This document shows, piece by piece, positions 45,601 to 55,572 of a stretch of DNA of 64,000 nucleotides; the first letter of the stretch is position 1, and each line of letters starts with the position of its first letter. Source of the DNA: Halodesulfovibrio sp. MK-HDV. Its GTDB lineage: Bacteria > Desulfobacterota > Desulfovibrionia > Desulfovibrionales > Desulfovibrionaceae. Both the position numbers and the translations under genes were made by a program. The stretch covers positions 62,001 through 126,000 of the forward strand of contig NZ_WYDS01000009.1 in the NCBI RefSeq assembly GCF_009914765.1, in the 5' to 3' direction. The notes below the pieces were generated by a model, which was given only the letters and a program-made list of their open reading frames with translations, searched no databases and was not told where the DNA came from.

Positions 45601-45637
45601 AAAAAAAGCGCACAGAGCATATGCTCTGTGCGCTTAT
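45601..45637 (-). terminator. Terminator after glpK
   Basis: Self-complementary AAGCGCACAGAGCAT repeat (30-base palindrome, 45606-45635) followed on the minus strand by a T-run. Confidence 0.88.
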
Positions 45638-45659
45638 AATTACGGATGATGAATAAAGA

Positions 45660-47171
45660 TTATTCAACCCAGTCGAAAGTACGCGTAATCGCTTTCTTCC
45701 AACCAGCATAACCTTTTTCACGTTCTTCTTTGCCAAATGTAGGTTCCCAAGTTTTGTCGATTGCCCAGTTAGCACGAAGGTCATCAATGCTAGTCCAGTA
45801 ACCAACAGCAAGGCCAGCAGCATATGCAGCGCCAAGACAAGTGGTTTCTGTAACCTGAGGACGGATAACTGGAACACAAAGACTATCAGACTGGAACTGC
45901 ATAAGCAGTTCGTTCATTACCATACCACCATCAACTTTGAGAGTAGTAAGGTCAACGCCGGAATCTTTGTTCATAGCTTCAAGAACGTCACGGGTCTGGT
46001 ATGCTACGGACTCAAGACAAGCACGTGCAATGTGACCTTTGTTAGCGAAGCGGGTAAGACCTGCGATTACGCCGCGAGCGTCGGAACGCCAGTACGGAGC
46101 AAACAAGCCCTGGAATGCAGGAACAACGTAAACGTCGCCATTGTCTTCCACGGACTTAGCAAGTTCTTCGACTTCAGGTGCTGAATTGATAAGGTTGAGG
46201 TTATCACGCAGCCACTGAATGAGAGCACCAGCAATAGCAATGGAGCCTTCCAGGCAGTATACAGTTTCTTCGTTACCGAATTTGTAACCAACGGTAGTAA
46301 GAAGACCCTGTTTAGACTGGATAGGTTTGGTACCGGTATTAAGGAGCATAAAGCAACCTGTACCGTATGTGTTTTTCGCTTCACCAACATCAAAGCAAGC
46401 CTGACCAACGAGTGCTGCCTGCTGATCGCCAAGAGCGCCACAAACAGGAATACGTGCGCCGAGAGGACCATGTTCTTCAGTAGTACCCCAAGTGTCATTG
46501 TCAGAAGAAGACACGATACGTGGGAGAGCTGCTTCAGGAACATCCATGATCTTAAGGATATCTTTGTCCCATTCGAGACTAGCAAGATCCATAAGCATAG
46601 TACGGGAAGCGTTAGTTACATCAGTTACATGTGCGCCGCCTTTTGCGCCACCTGTAAGGTTCCAGATAATCCAGGTTTCCATGGTACCGATAAGAGCGTC
46701 ACCATTACGTGCAGCAGCTCTTACGCCCGGTACGTTATCCATGATCCATTTCATTTTAGGACCAGAGAAGTAAGTCGCAATCGGGAGACCGGTTTTTTCA
46801 CGGAAACGATCCTGACCACCTTCAGCCATCAACTCTTTACAAATTTTGTCAGTACGGGTGCACTGCCAAACAATTGCGTTGTAGTAAGGCTTACCAGTTT
46901 TTTTATCCCAGATAACAGTAGTTTCACGCTGGTTAGTAATACCAATAGCAGCGATGTCTGTACCTTTAAGGCCGGTTTTCTTTAAGGCGCCCTGAATAAC
47001 TTCCTGAGTATTTTCCCAAATTTCCATTGGGTTATGCTCTACCCAGCCTGGTTTAGGGAAAATCTGCTCATGCTCTTTCTGATCCATGCCAACGATCTGG
47101 CCTTTCTTATCAAAAATAATGAAACGTGAGCTTGTAGTTCCCTGGTCAACAGCGCCGATGTACTTAGACAT
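45660..47171 (-). CDS. glpK: Glycerol kinase
   Basis: 503 residues, standard length. [17 protein letters not shown] at the start, [40 protein letters not shown] and [19 protein letters not shown] are all diagnostic FGGY glycerol kinase segments. It phosphorylates glycerol to sn-glycerol-3-phosphate in the cytoplasm, which GlpA/GlpB oxidise. TGGAG is seven bases before the ATG. Last gene of glpA-glpB-glpK, 61 bases after glpB. Confidence 0.97.
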   Translation of the reverse strand: MSKYIGAVDQGTTSSRFIIFDKKGQIVGMDQKEHEQIFPKPGWVEHNPMEIWENTQEVIQGALKKTGLKGTDIAAIGITNQRETTVIWDKKTGKPYYNAIVWQCTRTDKICKELMAEGGQDRFREKTGLPIATYFSGPKMKWIMDNVPGVRAAARNGDALIGTMETWIIWNLTGGAKGGAHVTDVTNASRTMLMDLASLEWDKDILKIMDVPEAALPRIVSSSDNDTWGTTEEHGPLGARIPVCGALGDQQAALVGQACFDVGEAKNTYGTGCFMLLNTGTKPIQSKQGLLTTVGYKFGNEETVYCLEGSIAIAGALIQWLRDNLNLINSAPEVEELAKSVEDNGDVYVVPAFQGLFAPYWRSDARGVIAGLTRFANKGHIARACLESVAYQTRDVLEAMNKDSGVDLTTLKVDGGMVMNELLMQFQSDSLCVPVIRPQVTETTCLGAAYAAGLAVGYWTSIDDLRANWAIDKTWEPTFGKEEREKGYAGWKKAITRTFDWVE

Positions 47172-47232
47172 AGTGATTCTCCACTTTTAAGGTAAGGCTA
47201 CAATAAAACTGATTACTACTTAAACAGTAAGC

Positions 47233-48516
47233 CTACTGCTGAGCTACAAAAGCTTCAACAGCACGAAGTGAACTAGCAACCGCAATGCCAGTTCCACACT
47301 TCATTCGCATCCAATCCTGATGAGCTAACAGAGAGCCAACAGCGAATACACGCTCGTGTACAACTTTTCCGTTTTCATCAATCGGGCGGAATGAAGAATC
47401 GACCTCAACACCTGCGGAACTAACTTTGTGTCCACGCGGGTCAAGCAGGTCGGTACGATGCCACTCTTCACGGTCAGCTGGCTGAGATACTGGCAGGCCC
47501 ATCACAGTCTCCACAATGTGATGTCTGTCAGCGAACAGTCCGCCGCCGAGGAAACGACCGGTGGCAAGCACAACGCCTTTGGCAACTACTTTTTCGGTTG
47601 GTGCTTGTACACCGAAGGTCACTTCATAGCGACCATCGTTGAGTGGGGTTATGGAAAATACCTTATGTTGTAACTTTAAATCAACACCTAAGGTACCAAT
47701 TCTTCCTTCAAAAAGGCTTTTTAAGCGCATTCCCGGCACGGAAGCCGGTAAAGTCGGTAGTTCGAAGACTTTTACGCCAAGCTCTTTTTCCATTTCTTCC
47801 AGAATCTCATCGGTAGTGTAGATACCCAGAATAGCAGGCACGCCAACAGCCTCCACACCGTTAAGGTGAGGCTTAATGAGGGCATACAGCTTATCGCGGG
47901 TTTCTTTAAGTTCCATGGACTGCGCCATGATACCGGTAAGGATAGGCTTCATTGATGCAGAATCCGGAAACTCAAGACGCATTGTTTTAAGGTTAGACCA
48001 CTTATCACCAATGGTGGTGGCAACCTGTTTTGCGCTGAATTCACGGAGGCCTTCGAAGTCAATCAGCAATGCAGGGGCATTGTTTTTGAGAGCTTCTACG
48101 CCTGCCCACATGGTAACTGGAACAGCCCATGTGGTTTTTTCTGTACCAATTGGGGTAAGCACCTTGCTGTTCGCTTCTTTCTCCATACGGTACTCAAGAC
48201 CGAATTCAGAAAGAAAATCGAACAGTTCGCCATATGCTTTTTCTACATCTTCACGAGACACATGCGCGTAAGGATGATTAGGCATATCGGCAGCAACTGC
48301 CGCCATGGCTTCCCAAGGATTTTCCCAAAGCTTTTTTTCTTCCACAGGATGGACGGCCATTATATCGAACAGGCCGCTAGAAAACACGATTTCACCGGTA
48401 CTGCCTGCCTGAGAGACAGACAATCCGCGTTTTGCTGCGTACACAGCAGCGGACATACCAGCGATACCGGTACCTACTACAAAGAGATCACGTTCAGTGA
48501 CTGGCAAGTTGCTCAT
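47233..48516 (-). CDS. glpB: Anaerobic glycerol-3-phosphate dehydrogenase subunit B
   Basis: 427 residues; flavin-binding N-terminus LFVVGTGIAGMSAAVYAAKR and C-terminal GKVVHERVFAVGSLLAHQDW with GIAVASSLRAVEA. GlpB binds flavin and works with GlpA in oxidising glycerol-3-phosphate to dihydroxyacetone phosphate. It starts eight bases after the glpA stop with GAGGG as ribosome site. The membrane-anchoring FeS subunit GlpC that normally completes the complex is not encoded nearby. Confidence 0.93.
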   Translation of the reverse strand: MSNLPVTERDLFVVGTGIAGMSAAVYAAKRGLSVSQAGSTGEIVFSSGLFDIMAVHPVEEKKLWENPWEAMAAVAADMPNHPYAHVSREDVEKAYGELFDFLSEFGLEYRMEKEANSKVLTPIGTEKTTWAVPVTMWAGVEALKNNAPALLIDFEGLREFSAKQVATTIGDKWSNLKTMRLEFPDSASMKPILTGIMAQSMELKETRDKLYALIKPHLNGVEAVGVPAILGIYTTDEILEEMEKELGVKVFELPTLPASVPGMRLKSLFEGRIGTLGVDLKLQHKVFSITPLNDGRYEVTFGVQAPTEKVVAKGVVLATGRFLGGGLFADRHHIVETVMGLPVSQPADREEWHRTDLLDPRGHKVSSAGVEVDSSFRPIDENGKVVHERVFAVGSLLAHQDWMRMKCGTGIAVASSLRAVEAFVAQQ

Positions 48517-48524
48517 ATCACCCT

Positions 48525-50069
48525 CTAATCCATTTCCAGATTAAGAAGACCGAAGTACAGTGCTTCTTTAAGTTCTGCCTGATTGAACTGAGCATCCCAA
48601 AGGATAGGACGCTGACCCTTCCAGCGTTTGGAAAGGAACTCGCGCAGACTGTCCACACCATCACGGCCTTCGAAAAGGTCACGATCATACATGTGCGCAG
48701 CAATACGCGCACCACAGAATGCGCCCTGACAAGACCCTTTACCTACACGGCTACGCAGACCAACCGCCTGAATACGCGGCTTTTCGTCTGGACCGAAGGA
48801 ATCAAGGATAGCGTCAACAGCACTCTTAGGTACAATTTCACATTCACAAAGGAGGTGGTCATCAGAATTATGGCGACGCATCCACTCACGCTTGGTGAGA
48901 ATGGAAGGCTCCGCCCATTCTGTCTGAACATAATCAGGGAGAACAGTACCGCGGGTGAGACAAGGGGCATCAACCTTAAGTCGGTTACAGACAAGGTCAG
49001 CGCACCGCTCTGCCATAAGGCGGTAGGTAGTAAGTTTACCACCGGTGATGGTGATAAAGTTATCAAGGCTTTCAGATTCGTGATCAATCAGTGCGTAGCC
49101 ACGGCTTGCGGCACGGTCACTGGAAGATTCACCAAGCTGAACCAGCGGGCGAACGCCAGCATATGCACGAACGTAACGACAGGTATCTAAGGCAGGTACC
49201 ATCTGGGCGCCCTGGTCGATGTTGCGGTTGATCTCTTCGATGGACGGAGCCACGTTATCAAGATCTTCAACACGAACAGAAGTGGTACCTAATATAGAGA
49301 CCGTGCCGCCAGGAACGAGAATATCGCCGTCTCCCGGAGGACGCAGTCGGTTAATCACACGATGGTTCAGTCGAGAAAGGGTTACTAGCAGGCTACCTTT
49401 TGCATATGTCATGCGAATGTTAGCACCTGCCATTTCTGCGACGTTAGCTGCCCATGCTCCGGTTGCGTTAATAAACTGATCAGCTTCGATAACAGACTTT
49501 TTACCGGTGCGGGTATTAACCACGCGGGCGCCGGTAATTGTGTCGCCATCTTTGCTAAAACCAAGCAGTTTCATGTAACGCTTATACACACCCCCGTGTG
49601 CTTCAGCGTCTGCAACGTTCTCAAGGGAAAGCTTGAACGGATCAATTGATGCATCTTCAACTTCATAAGCTGCTATTACATCAGGGTTAAGGTTAGGCTC
49701 GAGTTTTAAGGCCTCTTCAGGGCTAATTTCCCTGCACGGCACTCCAGCTTTCTCACAGTTAATAGGGAACTGTTTGACATATGCTTCATCATCGCCTTTC
49801 ACTGCTACAAACAAACCGCCTGTATTTTCAATGCAGTGAGGAGCAAATTCTTTGATGATGTCCCCTTCAACCTTACACTCATTTGCAGAATGCGGGTCAG
49901 TGGTCACATAACGGGCACCACTGTGGAGCAAACCGTGGTTGCCGCCGGAAGCTCCGGCGTTCACGTCGCGTTGCTCAATAAGCATGCATTCTACGCCCCG
50001 AAGGGCTAAGTCTCTAAAAATACCGGTACCTGTTGCACCTGCACCGATAATAAGTACTTGAGTCTGCAA
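48525..50069 (-). CDS. glpA: Anaerobic glycerol-3-phosphate dehydrogenase subunit A
   Basis: 514 residues. FAD loop VLIIGAGATGTGIFRDLALR, GASGGNHGLLHSGARYV, NATGAWAANVAEMAG, GGKLTTYRLMAERCADL, and a C-terminal BFD-like [2Fe-2S] site with CECEIVP and GKGSCQGAFCGARI. This is the catalytic subunit that oxidises glycerol-3-phosphate. The start is a TTG five bases after GGAGG. A promoter with TGTTATAAT and a palindrome upstream is visible. First gene of the glp operon. Confidence 0.95.
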   Translation of the reverse strand: MQTQVLIIGAGATGTGIFRDLALRGVECMLIEQRDVNAGASGGNHGLLHSGARYVTTDPHSANECKVEGDIIKEFAPHCIENTGGLFVAVKGDDEAYVKQFPINCEKAGVPCREISPEEALKLEPNLNPDVIAAYEVEDASIDPFKLSLENVADAEAHGGVYKRYMKLLGFSKDGDTITGARVVNTRTGKKSVIEADQFINATGAWAANVAEMAGANIRMTYAKGSLLVTLSRLNHRVINRLRPPGDGDILVPGGTVSILGTTSVRVEDLDNVAPSIEEINRNIDQGAQMVPALDTCRYVRAYAGVRPLVQLGESSSDRAASRGYALIDHESESLDNFITITGGKLTTYRLMAERCADLVCNRLKVDAPCLTRGTVLPDYVQTEWAEPSILTKREWMRRHNSDDHLLCECEIVPKSAVDAILDSFGPDEKPRIQAVGLRSRVGKGSCQGAFCGARIAAHMYDRDLFEGRDGVDSLREFLSKRWKGQRPILWDAQFNQAELKEALYFGLLNLEMD

Positions 50070-50101
50070 AAAAACCTCCAGACATCATGTATCACTAAAC
50101 G

Positions 50102-50143
50102 ATTATAACAACATAAACCAATGCAAAGAGTAGTACCCTTTGC
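50102..50143 (-). promoter_or_regulatory. glpABK promoter with a GCAAAG-N9-CTTTGC operator-like repeat
   Basis: On the minus strand TGTTATAAT (extended -10, TATAAT at 50102-50107) lies 32 bases before the TTG start. The perfect inverted repeat GCAAAG-N9-CTTTGC (50123-50143) covers the -35 position, a suitable place for a repressor. Which regulator binds is unknown. Confidence 0.6.
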
Positions 50144-50470
50144 TAACTGACGGCACAAATACAATTGTCTACCGTACAGTCTCACATTGAAACTAGCCGA
50201 ACTATCACAGATATAAGACAGCGCAAAAAACATTTTGTCAGCCAGTATTAAGCCTACAAAACAGTAAAAAACACCCCTCGACTAGTATCGACTATATGTA
50301 TGCAATTGAACCTATAATGTCCAGTCTGACTATCCATCCCCCAAAACTCTAAGGAACCTAGAAAGTAGTTTTTTAGGTTAGCGAACACCGTTCACCTTGC
50401 TTAAATGACATTTGTCACTTATAGGTGATTGGCTAATGCGCTTTTTATAAGGCCGCTTAAGGAGATAAGC
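50144..50470. other. Divergent spacer between glpA and the DAK2-DegV gene
   Basis: No gene recognised. It contains TGACA-TT-TGTCA (50406-50417), a small near-palindrome upstream of the plus-strand gene. Confidence 0.35.
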
Positions 50471-51915
50471 TTGAAGTCATCAACGACAAGAATTCAATAT
50501 TTAGACGGTATTCGCTTCAAACGAGTTATCAACGCTGCAGCGAAGCGTCTCATTGAAAAACATGGTCATCTTAACGACATTAATGTCTTCCCCGTACCAG
50601 ACGGAGACACCGGCAGTAACATGGCCGGTACTATGGATAATGTTGTTAAAAAATCTGCCAACGCACTTGACCAGTCAATCGGCAAAATGAGTGAAGTTAT
50701 TGCGGAGAGCGCCCTTCTAGGTGCCCGTGGTAACTCCGGTGTTATTCTTGCTCAATTCCTTTGCGGTTTTTCTGAAGGTGTAAAAGGTCTACAACGAGTC
50801 ACGCTCAAAGACTTTTCCGATGCTGCTTCCAATGCATCACAGCGTGCTCTTGAAGCTATATCCGAACCTAAAGAAGGAACTATCCTTACTGTTATTCGTG
50901 ACTGGTCTGATCACCTGTCTGCGAATCATCAGAACTACAACAACTTTCACGATCTGTTGTACGATTCTCTCGAACATGCGAAAGTATCTGTACGTGCCAC
51001 AAAAGAAAAACTTGCTGCACTGAAAGCTGCTGACGTAGTTGATGCTGGCGCTCTTGGTTTTGTATATCTACTCGAAGGCATTGTAGAATTTACAGAACGC
51101 GGCAACTTGAACAGACAGGAAGAACAAAGCATTATTCCTGAACCTTCAGGAGCCGTACACGACCGTGTCGCTGTTGACAGCCTTACATTCTCTTTCTGTA
51201 CAGAATGTATGATTTCCGGTGAAGATATTGACCGCGATGCTCTTCGCGAAGAAATTGGTGCACTTGGCGACTCACTAGTTGTTGCAGGTACATCTGCTAA
51301 AATTCGTGTGCATGTACATACGAATGAGCCTGAAACCGTTTTCGAAATTGCTGAAAAATACGGCGAAGTCTCTCATCATAAGAAAGAAGATATGCTCGAG
51401 CAGCATAGAAATCTTCTTGCCGCCAAAGAGCAACGTACCGGCATTCTTACTGACTCAACCTGCGATCTACCAGACGAGTTACTAAAAAAATATGACATCC
51501 GTGTCGCACCGCTTAAGCTGTACATGGATGACAAAGAAATGCTGGATAAAGTGGATGTATCCACTGAAGAATTTAACAAAATGCTTCCGGATTCCAAGTC
51601 TGTAAAAACATCACAGCCGTCTCCGGGACATTACAAAGCACTCTACAAAGACCTTAACGAGAGCTATGAAGAAGTTGTGGCATTCGCCATTCCGAAGCAC
51701 GTCTCATTAAGCTGCTCAAAAAACGTGTTCACGGTAAAACGAATCTTCGCTTTGCCATCACTCATGTTGAAGCACCGGAAAAGGCAAAACGCCTTGCTGC
51801 TATGATCAAAAAAGAATTTCATTCCGACATCGAATTTGTACTACAAGCATCTCCAGTTCTTGGCTGCTATAGTGGGCCGGGAGCATGTGGGGTATCAGTA
51901 TTATGTGATTCCTAA
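50471..51915 (+). pseudogene. DAK2-DegV domain protein with internal deletion and frameshift
   Basis: The N-terminal DAK2 (FakA-like) domain is intact: VFPVPDGDTGSNMAGTMDNV with the metal-binding Asp pair, LLGARGNSGVILAQF and DVVDAGALGFVYLLEGI. A FakA middle part and the first part of a DegV lipid-binding domain follow (GILTDSTCDLPDELLKKYDI, TSQPSPGHYKALY, VAFAIP). At about 51695 the frame departs into a nonsense tail ending at 51805. From there the other frame reads EARLIKLLKKRVHGKTNLRF and ends SPVLGCYSGPGACGVSVLCDS, the DegV C-terminus. Roughly 100-120 codons between are missing. The start is a TTG six bases after AAGGAG. DAK2-DegV proteins act in fatty-acid or dihydroxyacetone phosphorylation. 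Confidence 0.75.
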
Positions 51916-51937
51916 TCACCACTAGATAAAACACACC

Positions 51938-51970
51938 AAAAAAGCCGCTTAGTTTTCTAAGCGGCTTTTC
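51938..51970 (+). terminator. Terminator after the DAK2-DegV gene
   Basis: AAAAGCCGCTTAG/CTAAGCGGCTTTT perfect stem with TTTT loop; works on both strands. Confidence 0.92.
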
Positions 51971-52037
51971 TTATGTCAAATCGTATTCAGCAAAATCAAA
52001 CAGTACGATACAAGTCCCTACTAGCCAGCGCAAAATA

Positions 52038-52697
52038 TTACACTGAGCAGCGTATTCTGTCATACGCTTCACCAACAAGTCCAAGCCCGCCTTGAATATT
52101 TACTTTGAGCAAAGAAGTAAGAACCTCAGCATCCTTTTCACGTAGTGCCTTTATGATTCTCGCATGTTCTTCATTAAAGCGTACGCAGTCATTAGCTTTG
52201 TACTGATATAAGCTTAAGAACATCTCGATAAACTCCAGAAGTTTTTCAAGAATTGAATACAAGTGAGATAACTCAGCCCTACCTGCAATATACAGATGAA
52301 ACTGACGATCTAACGCAAAGAAACCTTCATTGGTGGATTTCAGTTTAACCATCTGCGCGTGCAATTCCTCAAGCTCTTGAAAATCTACTTCATTCATATT
52401 TTCCATTGCAATGAGAGCTAGCTCAATTTCAATGTCGGCACGCATCTTATATATATACTCAATCTCTTTTTGCTTCGGTGGACTTGCAACGACTGCCCCT
52501 TTGTAAGGCACATTCCGAACAAGACCAGACCGGTCAAGGCGGAGCAAAGCTTCCCTGAGTGCTCCACGGCCTATCTGCAGTTCTGCCTCCAGATCTGCAA
52601 GTACAAGCCGTGTTCCGGGCAATTTTTTTCCTGACAATATTAAATCGCGAATTTTTTCATACGCTTTCAGATACTTCATATTTTCTGATTTCTTCAA
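52038..52697 (-). CDS. GntR family (FCD-type) transcriptional regulator
   Basis: 219 residues. Winged helix-turn-helix at the N-terminus (KIRDLILSGKKLPGTRLVLA, then ELQIGRGALREALLRLDRSG) and an all-helical FCD ligand domain with Asp/His metal-site residues in FALDRQFHLYIAG and FNEEHARIIKAL; the usual last His is Asn (LLKVNIQGG). Such regulators sense small acids, often substrates of the adjacent operon. TTG with GAGAGG upstream is taken as start; ATG six codons in is an alternative. Divergent from the catabolic operon, whose promoter contains a 30-bp palindrome. Confidence 0.9.
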   Translation of the reverse strand: MKKSENMKYLKAYEKIRDLILSGKKLPGTRLVLADLEAELQIGRGALREALLRLDRSGLVRNVPYKGAVVASPPKQKEIEYIYKMRADIEIELALIAMENMNEVDFQELEELHAQMVKLKSTNEGFFALDRQFHLYIAGRAELSHLYSILEKLLEFIEMFLSLYQYKANDCVRFNEEHARIIKALREKDAEVLTSLLKVNIQGGLGLVGEAYDRIRCSV

Positions 52698-52915
52698 GAG
52701 GCCCTCTCTTTATATGAAAGCACAACGAGTACCCCCTCGTCACGCAAACACCATTCTACACAGTTCGATAACGATCAAAACAACAATTCGTATCTCTTTC
52801 TCACTAGATCGCCCGATCAAATAGCCCAATTTTCTTCGACGGGACTATGTAGCCTTTTTTACACAAGATCAATACTAAAAAACACGCAGCATATTATTTA
52901 TGTATTATTTTATGA

Positions 52916-52945
52916 AAGATTTTATGAAATATTTCATAAAATCTT
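52916..52945. promoter_or_regulatory. 30-bp perfect palindrome, probable operator of the GntR regulator
   Basis: A fully symmetric sequence of 30 bases whose half is AAGATTTTATGAAAT. It contains TTATGAAATATTTCATAA, and a further TTTTATGAAAG word lies just before it. Its right end runs into TTGACG (52944-52949), a possible -35 of the catabolic operon, so binding would block polymerase. Assignment to the adjacent regulator rests on position. Confidence 0.78.
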
Positions 52946-53034
52946 GACGTATGAAAAAACTCCACTTAGTGTCCTCTTCAACACGTTGCATTTATGCCGC
53001 ATTTCAACATGCACTAACCACTTTTGGAGTTCAT

Positions 53035-54345
53035 ATGGAATTTATCAAAAAGGCTCAAAAAACAGCTGAATCAAACAGTCAAAAAACACGTGAAATTGTA
53101 AAAAATATTTTAGACGACGTTGATGCTAGAGGCGAACAAGCTGTTCGCGAATTGGCAAAGAAATTTGATGGATGGGAAGGCGATTTCATTTTGAGTGATG
53201 AAAAAAAAGAACGTCTCATCAGCACTCTTTCTCAACGCAAAAAGGATGATATTCAATTCGCTCACGAGCAAGTTTCAAAATTTGCTTTGGCGCAGCGCGA
53301 AAGCCTAAAAGCATTTGAAGTAGAAACCCGCCCCGGCGTTCGGCTCGGACAGCGAATCACACCTATGGATGTTGCTGGTTGTTATGTACCGGGGGGACGT
53401 TTTGCCCATGCATGTTCTGCAGTAATGAGTGTTGCCACTGCTAAAGCAGCAGGAGTTCCATTCGTTATCGCGTGTTCCCCACCACGAGGTGAAAGCATTG
53501 ATCCGGCAGTGGCATATGCCATGGATATTTCCGGTGCAGACATCATTCTAGAAATGGGAGGAGTTCAGGCAATCGCGACAATGGCTAACGGTCTTTTCAC
53601 CAACCGCCCTGCCAATATACTTGTTGGTCCGGGTAACGGATTTGTTGCAGAAGCAAAAGCCATGCTTGCAGGCTCTGGAAAATGCGGCATTGATGTTTTT
53701 GCAGGTCCTACTGAATCTGCAATTATCGCAGATAAAACAGCTGATCCTATAACTCTTGCAATTGACCTCGTATCACAGGCTGAACACGGATACGATTCAC
53801 CGGTATGGCTCTATACTGATAGCCGCATAGTTGCAGAGCAAGTTCTGACACTCATGCCGAAAATTATTGCTCAGCATCCAGATCCAGACGTTGCAGGCTC
53901 CGCATGGCGCGACTATGGAGAGATTATTTTATGCAAGGATCGCGAAGAACTCTGCAAAGTGAATGATGAATATGCTGCAGAGCATGTACAGGTTATTGCA
54001 GAAGATCTCGACTGGTGGCTCGACAACCTCATGTCTTACGGCTCTCTCTTCCTCGGGGAAGGCAGTACGGTAGCCCACGGCGACAAATGCTCCGGCACAA
54101 ACCACATCCTCCCGACCAAAAAAGCTGCTCACTTTAGCGGGGGCTTGAACGTACATAAATTTTTGAAAATTTTGACATATCAAGAGCTTGATAAAGAAGC
54201 GAACAAAACTTTCAGTGCAATCGCTTCACGTCTTTGCCGCGTGGAAGGTATGGAAGGGCACGCAAGAGCTTGTGACTGGCGCTTAGAAAAATATTTCCCT
54301 AATGAAGAGTGGGACTTTGAAGTCTACAAACACAAATTAGACTAG
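53035..54345 (+). CDS. HisD-superfamily NAD-dependent dehydrogenase (HpsN-like rather than histidinol dehydrogenase)
   Basis: 436 residues. Zn-site residues of the superfamily are present: Gln and His in VSQAEHGYDSP, Asp in HGDKCSGTNHILPT, and His in GMEGHARACDW; GCYVPGGRFAHACSAVM and GPTESAIIADKTADP are conserved. The HGDKCSGTNHILPT and SGGLNVHKFLKILTY wording differs from true HisD (ASGPNHVLPT) and resembles sulfopropanediol dehydrogenase HpsN and relatives. It should oxidise a primary alcohol to an acid in two NAD steps. Context (transporter, regulator, PLP enzyme, racemase) argues for catabolism, not histidine synthesis. The ATG after TTTGGAG is chosen; an upstream ATG lacks a site. Confidence 0.85.
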   Translation: MEFIKKAQKTAESNSQKTREIVKNILDDVDARGEQAVRELAKKFDGWEGDFILSDEKKERLISTLSQRKKDDIQFAHEQVSKFALAQRESLKAFEVETRPGVRLGQRITPMDVAGCYVPGGRFAHACSAVMSVATAKAAGVPFVIACSPPRGESIDPAVAYAMDISGADIILEMGGVQAIATMANGLFTNRPANILVGPGNGFVAEAKAMLAGSGKCGIDVFAGPTESAIIADKTADPITLAIDLVSQAEHGYDSPVWLYTDSRIVAEQVLTLMPKIIAQHPDPDVAGSAWRDYGEIILCKDREELCKVNDEYAAEHVQVIAEDLDWWLDNLMSYGSLFLGEGSTVAHGDKCSGTNHILPTKKAAHFSGGLNVHKFLKILTYQELDKEANKTFSAIASRLCRVEGMEGHARACDWRLEKYFPNEEWDFEVYKHKLD

Positions 54346-54375
54346 TCTTTCAAATCTTCTGAAAAGGAAATTTCT

Positions 54376-55572
54376 ATGACAAAAGTATTCACAAAAGATT
54401 TTACACTGCAAGAAGCAATTCCTGAAGAAAGTATTGAAAACGCTATTGCCGTAATGCGCAGCGGAAAATTGCATCGCTACAATGTTGCAGAGGGCGAAAA
54501 AGGTGAAACCGCTCTTCTTGAAGAAGAGTTTGCACAATATATAGGCAAAAAATATTGCCTTGCATGCTCTTCGTGCGGAGCAGCTCTCTATCTTGCGCTG
54601 AAAGGACTTGGAGTTGCGGCAGGAGACAAGGTACTTTGCAATGCTTATACACTTGCTCCTGTTCCCGGTGCCATTGAAAATGCCGGCGCTAAAATTGAAC
54701 TCGTAGAAATAACAGATGATTATACGATTGATTTGAAAGATCTGGAGCGTAAAGCTGCTGACTCAAAATCAAAATGGTTCATGCTGTCTCATATGCGCGG
54801 GCATATCGCAAATATGGATAGAATCATGGAAATCTGCCGCAAGTACGATCTCAAACTCATTGAAGACTGTGCACACACAATGGGCGGCACATGGGATGGC
54901 ATCAAAAGTGGGTCTCTGGGACATGTAGCCTGCTACAGTTCACAAACCTACAAGCATATCAACTCCGGCGAAGGCGGACTTCTCGTAACAGACGACGAGC
55001 AACTTATCGCCCGCGCTATTATCCATTCTGGCTCATACATGCTGTATGAAAAACATACTGCCCGTCCTGACATGGAAGTATTTGAATCCATTAAAAAGAT
55101 GGTTCCAAATTACAGCTCACGTATGGACAACCTGCGAGCAGCCATTCTTCGCCCGCAAATTCGCACCTTGGATGCCCAATGCGAACGCTGGAACACGCTC
55201 TACAGCGCCTTTGAGTCAGGGTTATCCAACATTGACGGTCTATCCTGTCCTACCCGAGACCCGCGTGAATATTACGTGGGAAGCTCAATTCAATTTAGCA
55301 TTCCTTCTGCATCTGGTGATCAGATTCAGAAATTTCTTTCAGAAAACGAAAAACGAGGCGTCCAGATCAAATGGTTCGGAAGCGTTGAGCCTGTCGGCTT
55401 TACAAGCGCATACCATAGCTGGCGGTACTTTGGTGCCCTTCCGGAACTTCCGGAAACAAACCGTATCCTCGCTACAACATTTGATATCCGCGTTCCACTT
55501 ACCTTTAATACAGACGATTGTGCATTAATCACGGAGATTATCCGTGAAGTGTATACCAAAATTTTCGGATAA
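54376..55572 (+). CDS. DegT/DnrJ/EryC1/StrS family PLP aminotransferase-like enzyme
   Basis: 398 residues. The PLP Lys is in CYSSQTYKHINSGEGG (about residue 195), the cofactor Asp in LKLIEDCAHTMGG, and CSSCGAALYLALKGLG starts the large domain. DegT enzymes usually transfer amino groups to keto-sugars; here, outside any sugar cluster and inside a TRAP-linked catabolic operon, it more likely handles a small amino or hydroxy compound. It follows the dehydrogenase by 30 bases with AAGGAAATTTCT before the ATG. Confidence 0.85.
   Translation: MTKVFTKDFTLQEAIPEESIENAIAVMRSGKLHRYNVAEGEKGETALLEEEFAQYIGKKYCLACSSCGAALYLALKGLGVAAGDKVLCNAYTLAPVPGAIENAGAKIELVEITDDYTIDLKDLERKAADSKSKWFMLSHMRGHIANMDRIMEICRKYDLKLIEDCAHTMGGTWDGIKSGSLGHVACYSSQTYKHINSGEGGLLVTDDEQLIARAIIHSGSYMLYEKHTARPDMEVFESIKKMVPNYSSRMDNLRAAILRPQIRTLDAQCERWNTLYSAFESGLSNIDGLSCPTRDPREYYVGSSIQFSIPSASGDQIQKFLSENEKRGVQIKWFGSVEPVGFTSAYHSWRYFGALPELPETNRILATTFDIRVPLTFNTDDCALITEIIREVYTKIFG

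Noticed and set aside
53035-54345. Histidinol dehydrogenase hisD
   Set aside because: No other his gene nearby; SGTNHILPT wording and TRAP/racemase context fit HpsN-like alcohol dehydrogenases.
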